From positions 1 to 64,000 of the forward strand of contig NZ_UAUI01000004.1 of NCBI RefSeq assembly GCF_900455735.1: DNA of 64,000 bases, given 5' to 3'. This document shows positions 57,422-64,000 of this stretch, one piece after another. Origin of the DNA: Rhodococcus wratislaviensis (GTDB taxonomy: Bacteria > Actinomycetota > Actinomycetes > Mycobacteriales > Mycobacteriaceae). A program made the position numbers and the translations under genes. Positions within the stretch are counted from its first letter, which is position 1. Each line of letters opens with the position of its first letter. The notes under the pieces are model-generated. The model had not been told where the DNA came from. It did not search any database and saw only the letters and a list, made by a program, of their open reading frames with translations.

Positions 57422-57564
57422 GCCTATCAGTCTAACGCCATCCATCGCCTCCACCTTTTACCCCGGGGTTCGTGCACGGGGAATCACACCAGTCGAGGCG
57501 CCGGTCGCGACGTCTCCCACGGTCGAGGCACTGTCTCGAGGTCGACGAGCGATAGGGTGCGTCA

Positions 57565-58245
57565 ATGCCCATCCACGTAGACGTCGTCCGGGTGTTCACC
57601 GACGACAAAGGACGCCACGGCAATCCGCTCGGCATCGTCGACTCCTCGGCCGTCGCGCCCGAGGACCGGCAGTCCGTCGCCGCCGCACTCGGATACAGCG
57701 AGACGATCTTCGTCGACATCCCCGGACCCGGTGACGAGCACGCGCGCGCCCAGATCTTCACCCCCACCACCGAACTGCCCTTCGCCGGACATCCCACGGT
57801 CGGGCTGTCCTGGTGGCTGCACGAGCGCGGCGCCGCGGTCACCACACTCGACGTGCCCGCGGGCCCCGTCGCCACCCGCCGTTCCGGCGCCATCACCTGG
57901 GTGCGGGCCCGGCCGGAGTGGGCACCCGAGTTCTCGCTGTACCCCATGAACAGCGTGCGCGAGGTGCAGTCGGCGGACCCGAAGAAGTTCGGTGCCGGAC
58001 ACCATTATCTGTGGGCCTGGACAGACAAGGTCGAGCACTCGATCCGGTCGCGAATGTTCGCCCCGGACATGGGCATCACCGAGGACGAGGCCACTGGAGC
58101 GGCGGCCGTCCGGATCACGGCGCACCTCCGGCACGCCCTCCTGATCACGCAGGGCAAGGGATCCGTGCTGCGCACCACCTACGATCCGGCCGGGTGGATC
58201 GAGGTCGGCGGACGAGTCCACCCCGAGAAGTCACGCACCCTCTGA
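57565..58245 (+). CDS. PhzF-family isomerase/epimerase-like protein
   Basis: 226 residues, shorter than the ~280 usual for PhzF. The N-half has RVFTDDKGRHGNPLGIV, the catalytic-type glutamate in GYSE46TIFVD and TELPFAGHPTVGLSWWL. The second repeat includes MGITEDEATGAAAVRI. PhzF enzymes isomerise or epimerise diaza-type carbon acids. It is the Rv2716-type member, with unknown substrate. Its end overlaps the next, convergent, gene by 15 bases. Confidence 0.9.
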   Translation: MPIHVDVVRVFTDDKGRHGNPLGIVDSSAVAPEDRQSVAAALGYSETIFVDIPGPGDEHARAQIFTPTTELPFAGHPTVGLSWWLHERGAAVTTLDVPAGPVATRRSGAITWVRARPEWAPEFSLYPMNSVREVQSADPKKFGAGHHYLWAWTDKVEHSIRSRMFAPDMGITEDEATGAAAVRITAHLRHALLITQGKGSVLRTTYDPAGWIEVGGRVHPEKSRTL

Positions 58246-58950
58246 CGGCGGCCGCCGGCCTCGCCCCGCGGTGAGGTCGGCTTCGCCCAGAGTCACCTGG
58301 ATCTCCCGGCCCAGCGTCACCCCGGGAGCGAGGGGGAGCCTGTCGCCGCTCCAGAACTTGCCGGGGTCGTACCAGTTGGTGCGCCTGCGCCCGCTGATCA
58401 GCCCCATCTCCTCGTACGTCTGCGCGACCACCTCGGCGCAATAGGCACTTTCGAGGCTGCCGCCCGACTTCTCCTGCCTGCGCCCCGTCCCGGGCAGGCG
58501 CCCACCGAACCATCGTGACGCGAGTTTCGCGGTGGACGGGAACGGGGTTCCGTCCAGCCGTGCGATCGTCCGCAGCAACGCGTCCTCCTGCTGCGACGTC
58601 GCGGGGTCGGCGAGTTGGCGCAGCCATCCCCGCTGCCCGTACCGCGCACCCCACACCTGGACCGCGGCGCGCAGGTCGTGGAGTTGCACACCGCGCTGGA
58701 AGCGCCCCGTCCACATGTCCTGCAGCGAATGTCCGAGCTCGGCGTGCCACATCAGCGGCGGTAGGTCCTCGAGGACCACCGACATGCCGACGTGGTTGAC
58801 CGGACTGTTCGTCAGCGTCTGAATGGCCCTGTCGGCCGGGGACTCTCCGCGGAAGATCCAGATGTCGCCGGTGCGGGTGACCTCGACCGCGGTGTCGAGG
58901 TCGATGGTGGAGCCGTGTCGTCGTGCGTCCGTGTGCCGTGGCGCGTCCAT
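58231..58950 (-). CDS. Permuted papain-like (YiiX/NlpC-P60 superfamily) protein
   Basis: 239 residues from ATG. The pattern TGDIWIFRGESPADRAIQ ... NSPVNH53VGMSVVL with a later C171 in AYCAEVVAQTYEEMG is the circularly permuted arrangement in which the catalytic His comes before the Cys, as in YiiX/YebB-like enzymes. No signal peptide or membrane helix is present, so it is probably cytoplasmic rather than a wall hydrolase. The substrate is unknown; amide or thioester bonds, including lipids, are possible. Fold assignment is by eye. Confidence 0.7.
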   Translation of the reverse strand: MDAPRHTDARRHGSTIDLDTAVEVTRTGDIWIFRGESPADRAIQTLTNSPVNHVGMSVVLEDLPPLMWHAELGHSLQDMWTGRFQRGVQLHDLRAAVQVWGARYGQRGWLRQLADPATSQQEDALLRTIARLDGTPFPSTAKLASRWFGGRLPGTGRRQEKSGGSLESAYCAEVVAQTYEEMGLISGRRRTNWYDPGKFWSGDRLPLAPGVTLGREIQVTLGEADLTAGRGRRPPSEGA

Positions 58951-58968
58951 GGGCCCTAGCCTAGAAGG

Positions 58969-59271
58969 ATGCGACCGCGTGGCAGGCAATGGTGGAAACT
59001 TCTCGGACTCGCCGGTGTGGTGGGTGTCGCCGCGACCGGGGTCGTCGCGGTGCGAGCGGATCGACAACGCAAGGCGTACACGCCCGACGAGGTTCGGGCG
59101 CGCCTCCACGAGCGCTACACCCGTGCGTACGCGGCGCACGACGGGCAGAAGGAGATCGACCTGACCCCGCCCACGTGGCGGGACCGGGTCACCGGTGCCC
59201 TGCGCCGCTTTCGCAGGCGGGGCACCGGAACCGATCAGCCCAGGGCCCGGCGGATCCCGTCCGCGAGCTGA
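58969..59271 (+). CDS. Small membrane-anchored hypothetical protein
   Basis: 100 residues. A basic start (MRPRGRQWWK) precedes one hydrophobic helix (~11-28) and a charged cytoplasmic or exported tail with YTPDEVRARLHERYTRAY and a basic end. The family is not recognised beyond similar small actinobacterial proteins. It begins 18 bases from the divergent papain-like gene and its last 37 bases overlap the convergent aminotransferase gene. Confidence 0.65.
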   Translation: MRPRGRQWWKLLGLAGVVGVAATGVVAVRADRQRKAYTPDEVRARLHERYTRAYAAHDGQKEIDLTPPTWRDRVTGALRRFRRRGTGTDQPRARRIPSAS

Positions 59272-60461
59272 GCGACCTGCTCGTCCGTCATCACGAACGC
59301 CGGCGAGATCTGCATGGCGCCCTGACCGGCGGCGCGCCCCGAGATCCCGTGTTCACGCAACGTGTTCACGAACGGGAGCGCTTCCGCCGGATCGGCCAGT
59401 TGCACGGCCGCAACCGCACCGAGACCGCTGCGCACTTCCTCGACTCGCGGATGGTCGGCGAGGGGCGCGAGGTACTCGTGCAATGACGACTCCAGTCGCT
59501 TGGACTCCGCCAGCAGGTTCTCGCGCTCGATGATGTCGAGGTTGGCGAGAGCCGCCGCGGCGGCACCCGCGTGCCCACCGTAGGTGTACCCGTGCCGCCA
59601 CCAGACCCCGCCGGCGAAGAACGGCTCGGCCACGCGCGGGGCGATGAACACCGCACCCATCGGGACGTACCCGGAGGTGAGGCCCTTCGCCGTCGTCATC
59701 ATGTCGGGCTGGAGGTCGAATCGCGTCGACGCGAACCAGTCGCCGCCGATGCGGCCGAATCCCGTGACCACTTCGTCGACGACGAACAGGATGTCGTGCT
59801 CGCGGCAGATGTCGCGGACCTCCGCGAGGTAGCCCTCCGGCGGCAGGTAGACGCCGCCCGCACCGATGACGGGCTCGCAGAAGAACGCGGCGATCGTGTC
59901 GGCGCCGATCTTCTCGATCAGTTCGAGCAGGCTCTTGGCGTCGTTCCAGGCGACCGTGGCGGCGTCGGCCATCAACTCGCCGTATCCCTCGCGGTTGGCG
60001 GGAATTCCCGCCAGCGCGGTGCCCGCAACGTGCATCCCGTGATAGGCCTTCTGGCGGCCGACGACGATCGTCTTGGACGGCTTGCCCATCTCGTGCCAGT
60101 AGCGGCGGGCGAGCTTGGCCGCCGTGTCCACGGAATCCGAGCCACCGGACGTGAAGAAGATCTTGCTGCCGGGCACCGGCGCGATGGTCGCGAGACGATC
60201 GGCCAGGGCCGCGGTGGTCTCGGGAACGAAGTCACCGAAGTTCGAGAAATGGGCCACGGTGCGCAACTGCTGCGCGACGGCGTCCGCGATGTCCGCACGG
60301 CCGTGCCCCACGTTGGTGAACCACAGACCGGCCGTCGCATCGAGGTACCGGTTGCCGCGATCGTCCCAGATGTAGGCGCCCTCGCCGCGGGACACCACGA
60401 AGGCGCCCTTCTGTTCCACCGCGCCCATGTCCGCGAATCCGTGCCACAGTGCCGACGCCAT
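59235..60461 (-). CDS. Class III (PLP-dependent) aminotransferase
   Basis: 408 residues from the ATG at 60461, six bases after GAAGGG; an ATG at 60467 leaves no spacing. PLP-site features: FTSGGSDSVDTAAKLARRYW, the Asp in FVVDEVVTGFGR (~229) and the Schiff-base Lys in TTAKGLTSG (~259). It belongs to the omega-amino-acid:pyruvate or polyamine:pyruvate group, which transaminates distal amino groups. No catabolic neighbour fixes the substrate. Confidence 0.92.
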   Translation of the reverse strand: MASALWHGFADMGAVEQKGAFVVSRGEGAYIWDDRGNRYLDATAGLWFTNVGHGRADIADAVAQQLRTVAHFSNFGDFVPETTAALADRLATIAPVPGSKIFFTSGGSDSVDTAAKLARRYWHEMGKPSKTIVVGRQKAYHGMHVAGTALAGIPANREGYGELMADAATVAWNDAKSLLELIEKIGADTIAAFFCEPVIGAGGVYLPPEGYLAEVRDICREHDILFVVDEVVTGFGRIGGDWFASTRFDLQPDMMTTAKGLTSGYVPMGAVFIAPRVAEPFFAGGVWWRHGYTYGGHAGAAAAALANLDIIERENLLAESKRLESSLHEYLAPLADHPRVEEVRSGLGAVAAVQLADPAEALPFVNTLREHGISGRAAGQGAMQISPAFVMTDEQVAQLADGIRRALG

Positions 60462-60693
60462 GCTCATCCCTTCGTGAAATCCACCCCGAGCCGACTATGC
60501 CATGTGGCCTGCGGATCCCGGCGCCCGACTCCACAGTCCCCCGCGTCTGCGTCGGCCCGACCTCGTTGCCTCGATCGGAGTCGGTCCGAGGGCTTCGGCA
60601 GGCACAATCTCTGCATGCCCGGAGTGCGATGTCGCGAGAACAGGAAGACCCCGTGCCGGTCGTCGAGCTCGACTGCACCGAACTGACATACGC

Positions 60694-61833
60694 ATGTCCT
60701 TCGAGGTACTCGCGCTGATCTCGGCCGCAGCCCTGGCCGGACCCTTGCTTGCGAGTCGCCGGACCTGGCATCTGCCGGTCGTGCTCGGCGAGTTGCTGGC
60801 CGGAATCCTTCTCGGCTCCACGGGTGTGCGCGCGCTCGATCCCGGCGATCCCACCTTCACGTTCCTCGCGGACATCGGCTTCGCGCTGGTCATGTTCGTG
60901 GCCGGCACACATGTGCCGATCCGGGACGCACGCATCCGGCCTGCGCTGGCGAAAGGCATGGTTCGGGCCGTTCTCGTCGGTGTCGGTGCCACTCCGGCAG
61001 GGTTCGGGATCGCTCAGGCATTCGGTACCGGCCACGCCGCTCTGTACGCGGTCCTCATCGCGTCGTCGTCCGCAGCGCTCGTCCTACCCCTGATCGACTC
61101 GCTCGGGCTCGAGGGCACACCGATCGTGCAGACGACAGCCCAGGTCGCGGTGGCCGACATCGCGTGCATCGTCGCCCTGCCGCTCGTGATCGATCCGGCG
61201 CAGGCCCCACGCGCCGCAGCAGGCGCGGTGGCCGTGGCGGCAGCGACCGCCGTCTTCTACGCGGTCCTCCGTGCGAGTGACAGCCGCGGCTGGCTTCACA
61301 ATCTGCACCAGGAGTCCAAGGAACGCGGCTTCGCACTGGAACTGCGGATCAATCTCGGGGTCCTGTTCCTCCTGGCGGCGTTGGCCGTCCATTCCCACGT
61401 GTCGATCATGCTCGCCGGTTTCGCACTCGGACTGGTGATCGCGGCGGTGGGTGAGCCGCGACGCCTGGCCAAGCAGCTGTTCTCGATCACCGAGGGATTC
61501 TTCGGGCCGTTGTTCTTCGTCTGGCTCGGCGCATCGTTGAATGTCCGGGACCTCGGGGCGGATCCCTCCCTGATACTGCTCGGCGTTGCACTCGGCTTCG
61601 CTGCCGTTCTCGTCCACTGCCTGACATGGCTGGTCGGTGTGCCGCTGCCCCTCGGCGCGTTGGCCGCCGCTCAACTCGGCGTGCCCGTGGCCGCGGCAGC
61701 GATCGGTGCGCAATCGCATCTCCTGGGCCCCGGCGAACCGTCGGCTCTGATCCTCGGCGCGCTGGTCACCATCGCTACCACCACAGTCGCCGGCGCGACG
61801 GCGGCACGTCGGGGCTTCGGCACGCCCCGGTAG
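60694..61833 (+). CDS. CPA2-family cation/proton antiporter
   Basis: 379 residues from ATG; the frame is open further upstream but only as a shadow. About eleven helices, with VVLGELLAGILLGSTG near the start, DIGFALVMFVAGTHVPI, and a helix-5-type TAQVAVADIACIVALPLV with the membrane Asp. No RCK domain is attached and no regulatory subunit is adjacent. It would exchange Na+ or K+ for protons. It is divergent from the aminotransferase gene. Confidence 0.88.
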   Translation: MSFEVLALISAAALAGPLLASRRTWHLPVVLGELLAGILLGSTGVRALDPGDPTFTFLADIGFALVMFVAGTHVPIRDARIRPALAKGMVRAVLVGVGATPAGFGIAQAFGTGHAALYAVLIASSSAALVLPLIDSLGLEGTPIVQTTAQVAVADIACIVALPLVIDPAQAPRAAAGAVAVAAATAVFYAVLRASDSRGWLHNLHQESKERGFALELRINLGVLFLLAALAVHSHVSIMLAGFALGLVIAAVGEPRRLAKQLFSITEGFFGPLFFVWLGASLNVRDLGADPSLILLGVALGFAAVLVHCLTWLVGVPLPLGALAAAQLGVPVAAAAIGAQSHLLGPGEPSALILGALVTIATTTVAGATAARRGFGTPR

Positions 61834-61857
61834 GCGGCCGGGTCCCACCCACACGCG

Positions 61858-63222
61858 TCACTTCTCCGCCAGGGCGGTGGGGTGCGGCTCCGTGTCGATT
61901 CCCGGAATCCCGCGACCGCGGATGGACGCGCCCGCCGTCTCGGCCACGAAGTACAGCGCGACGAGGCCGATCCCGCACGCGGCCATCATGTAGAACGCCG
62001 GCATCAGTGTGTTGCCGGTCCATTCGATGAGCAGTTCGTTGACCGCGGGGGCCGTACCACCGAACAGCGACGTCGACACGTTGTAGGCGATGGCGAAACC
62101 CGCGAACCGCACGTGTGTCGGGAACATCGCCGGGAACGTCGCCGAAATCGTGGACAGCTGCAGGACGTACAGCAACCCGAGCACCGCGAACGCGAGGATC
62201 GCCCATCCGAACCCCTGCCGCATCAGCAGATACATCGGGACGGCGAGCACGATCAATCCCACGAGCGAGCCGTACCACAACGGTTTTCGGCCCACCCGGT
62301 CCGACAACCCGCCGGCGAACGGAATGACCGCCATCATCACGAGCTGCCCGACGATGAACAGGGACAGCGACGCGGTGGACGTCAGGCCGATCTGCGTCTC
62401 CAGATAGGTCGGCATGTAACTGAGCAGGGTGTAATTGGTGACGTTCAACGCGATGACGAGGCCACCGAGCAGCAGCAACGGCTTCCAGTACTCGGTCACC
62501 AGATCCTTGAACTCGTGGGTCGGTGTCGACTCCACCTCGCCCTCCGCGTCCAGTTCCCGGAACACGGGTGTCTCCTCGAGCTTGGTCCGCAGGTAGAGGC
62601 CGATCAGACCCATCGGTCCGGCGATCAGGAACGGGATACGCCAGCCCCAGGTCGACATGAACGGATCGCTGGAGAACAACTCCACCGCCAGGACCACGAT
62701 CGCACCCAGCGCGTACCCGCCGAGGGTGCCGAACTCGAGGAAACTTCCGCAGAACCCGCGCTTGCGGTCCGGCGAGTACTCGGCCATGAACGTTGCCGCG
62801 CCGCCGTATTCGCCGCCGGTCGAGAAGCCCTGGATCATGCGCAGCAGCACCAGCAGCAGGGGCGCCCAGAAACCGATGACGTCGTATCCCGGCACGAGGC
62901 CCACGCAGAACGTCGCACCCGCCATCAGGATGATCGTCAAGGCCAGAACCTGGCGGCGTCCGAGCCGGTCACCCAGCGGACCCCACACGAGGCCGCCGAG
63001 CGGGCGCACGACGAACGACACCGCGAACACGAGCAGGGCGTACAGGGTGGCCGAACCGGTGTCGCCGGGGAAGAACGCGGCCGAGATGTACGACACGGTG
63101 AACGCGTAGACACCGTAGTCGAACCATTCGGTGGCGTTACCCATCGCCGACGCCGCGATCGCGCGACGGAGAACACCTGGTGGGAGGGTTTCCTGCTCGG
63201 CTGACGAATGCGCAGATGCCAT
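61858..63222 (-). CDS. MFS metabolite:proton symporter (MHS/ProP-like family)
   Basis: 454 residues from the ATG at 63222, which follows GAGGAG by ten bases; an ATG at 63261 lacks a site. Family features: GNATEWFDYGVYAF in helix 1, VRPLGGLVWGPLGDRLGRR between helices 2 and 3, RMIQGFSTGGEYGGAATFMAE in helix 4, and RTKLEETPVF in the central loop. Members carry proline/betaine, alpha-ketoglutarate, citrate or shikimate with protons. The substrate cannot be chosen here. Confidence 0.92.
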   Translation of the reverse strand: MASAHSSAEQETLPPGVLRRAIAASAMGNATEWFDYGVYAFTVSYISAAFFPGDTGSATLYALLVFAVSFVVRPLGGLVWGPLGDRLGRRQVLALTIILMAGATFCVGLVPGYDVIGFWAPLLLVLLRMIQGFSTGGEYGGAATFMAEYSPDRKRGFCGSFLEFGTLGGYALGAIVVLAVELFSSDPFMSTWGWRIPFLIAGPMGLIGLYLRTKLEETPVFRELDAEGEVESTPTHEFKDLVTEYWKPLLLLGGLVIALNVTNYTLLSYMPTYLETQIGLTSTASLSLFIVGQLVMMAVIPFAGGLSDRVGRKPLWYGSLVGLIVLAVPMYLLMRQGFGWAILAFAVLGLLYVLQLSTISATFPAMFPTHVRFAGFAIAYNVSTSLFGGTAPAVNELLIEWTGNTLMPAFYMMAACGIGLVALYFVAETAGASIRGRGIPGIDTEPHPTALAEK

Positions 63223-63378
63223 GTGATCCCGTCTCCTCGGGCCGGTTTCGCGTTCACTCATTGTGGCCCGAGTGGCACGTGTTGTCGCGCGTTTGCCGTT
63301 TACAGAGACGTCACGGAGGCGCGCCCGAGCCGTCCCCGGGACAGTGTGCGACCACCGTCGCGCGGGTATCCGCAACCC

Positions 63379-63762
63379 ATGACCAGCCGAATCATCGCCA
63401 TCGCCGTCGACTGCCGTGACGCCGAATCACTGGCACGATTCTGGTGCGACGCCCTGGGCTACCCGTCGACCGGCCGATGGAAGGACTCGTACGGGCTCGA
63501 GTACGTCGAATCGAAGGCACCGGGGTCCCCGTCACTGGTGTTCCAGCCCGTCGACGACCCGAAGCCCGGGAAGAACCGCCTGCACCTCGACATCGCGCCG
63601 TCGTCCGGATCCCGCGACGAGGAGGTCCGGCGACTCCTCTCGCTCGGCGCACGCCTGCTGAGCGACGACCCGAACGTTCCCTGGGTGGTCCTCGCAGACC
63701 CCGAGGGCAACGAATTCTGCGTGCTACCGGAACGTGGGGCCGACGACGGGACGGCCACGTAG
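63379..63762 (+). CDS. VOC-fold (glyoxalase/dioxygenase superfamily) protein
   Basis: 127 residues. It starts MTSRIIAIAVDCRDAESLARFWCDALGY and has LHLDIAP and DPEGNEFCVLP, typical of the single-unit VOC family. The first metal-binding His of enzymatic members is replaced (IAVDC), while His in LHLD and Glu in NEFC remain, so metal binding may be partial. It may be a binding or resistance protein rather than an enzyme. It overlaps the convergent hydrolase end by 39 bases. Confidence 0.86.
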   Translation: MTSRIIAIAVDCRDAESLARFWCDALGYPSTGRWKDSYGLEYVESKAPGSPSLVFQPVDDPKPGKNRLHLDIAPSSGSRDEEVRRLLSLGARLLSDDPNVPWVVLADPEGNEFCVLPERGADDGTAT

Positions 63763-64000
63763 CCCTCGCCACCAGGCGGCGGGCCCGCCGTGCGCGACCC
63801 AGTGCCGTGCGTGGTCCGCGTAATCCGTCGCCACCCGGACCCACTCGCTCCAGGCACTCGGCGTGGGAAGAGTCTCGACCGAACGGGTCAGGAGACGATC
63901 GATCGCGTCCGAGACGAGCTCAGCGCGCTCCAACTGCACCATGTGCCCCGCACCCGGAACCTTCACCAGTTCCGCGTCGGGCAGATGCCCGGCGATCGAC
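63724..64000 (-). CDS. Alpha/beta hydrolase, C-terminal fragment (runs off the window)
   Basis: Only the last ~91 codons are inside the window; the reading frame enters at 64000. The visible part has IAGHLPDAELVKVPGAGHMVQLERAELVSDAIDRLL, in which GAGHM carries the catalytic His of the alpha/beta-hydrolase fold. A ~50-residue tail follows. The nucleophile and acid lie outside. It is intact at its 3' end and overlaps the VOC gene on the opposite strand. Confidence 0.75.
   Translation of the reverse strand, partial: SIAGHLPDAELVKVPGAGHMVQLERAELVSDAIDRLLTRSVETLPTPSAWSEWVRVATDYADHARHWVAHGGPAAWWRGLRGRPVVGPTFR

Overview
The window is a 64-kb chromosomal segment of a high-GC, mycolic-acid-lineage actinobacterium, most probably a Rhodococcus. 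The evidence is the very high GC content, frequent GTG starts, the gene content and the gene order. From 11.6 kb onward the order dxs - methylase/APC permease - ceoBC - DUF3159 - OB-fold - DUF3710 - dut - DUF3093 - DUF4193 - cei - suhB - ppgK - sigA - DUF3039/DUF3099 - sigB - ideR - PAC2 - hydrolase - PhzF matches, from memory, the Mycobacterium tuberculosis Rv2682c-Rv2716 neighbourhood, with insertions. No rRNA, tRNA, CRISPR array, insertion sequence or prophage gene was recognised.

Region 1 (1-11.5 kb) is accessory. A partial fadB is followed by a tightly overlapping minus-strand operon, read from 8709 down to 1927: GntR/UTRA regulator, 2x[4Fe-4S] ferredoxin, NrtA/SsuA-type binding lipoprotein with a NosL-like C-terminal domain, permease, ATPase, and an AprA-like flavoprotein fused to about nine HEAT repeats. 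It looks like an import-plus-redox system for a small, perhaps sulfur- or nitrogen-containing compound, and is the best candidate for an undescribed system. Next to it is a solitary siderophore-binding lipoprotein preceded by an IdeR-type iron box, then an MFS sugar porter.

Region 2 (11.5-30 kb) holds isoprenoid synthesis (dxs), a glutaminase fused to STAS and cyclic-nucleotide-binding domains, a drug-type ABC exporter with a SIMPL protein and MarR regulator, an RNA methylase, a KimA-like potassium permease divergent from two RCK proteins (ceoB, ceoC), and a block of conserved small actinobacterial genes around dut and cei.

Region 3 (30-46.6 kb) is a regulatory hub: ppgK, the principal sigma factor sigA, a KhtT/KhtU-like antiporter pair, an XPB-like helicase, a BrkB-family membrane protein, several small zinc-ribbon proteins, sigB with an ECF-type promoter, an acyltransferase (PatA type) overlapping a deacetylase (AcuC), and ideR.

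Region 4 (46.6-64 kb) carries galE, DUF4192, a lipoprotein, a metallo-beta-lactamase-fold hydrolase, the PAC2 and hydrolase genes, a large DUF3516 helicase, DUF5997, a LysR-type ligand domain lacking an HTH, oxyR, a PhzF homologue, a permuted papain-like protein, a class III aminotransferase, another CPA2 antiporter, an MHS-type transporter, a VOC-fold protein and the end of an alpha/beta hydrolase. Several convergent pairs share strong hairpin terminators or overlap at their stop codons.
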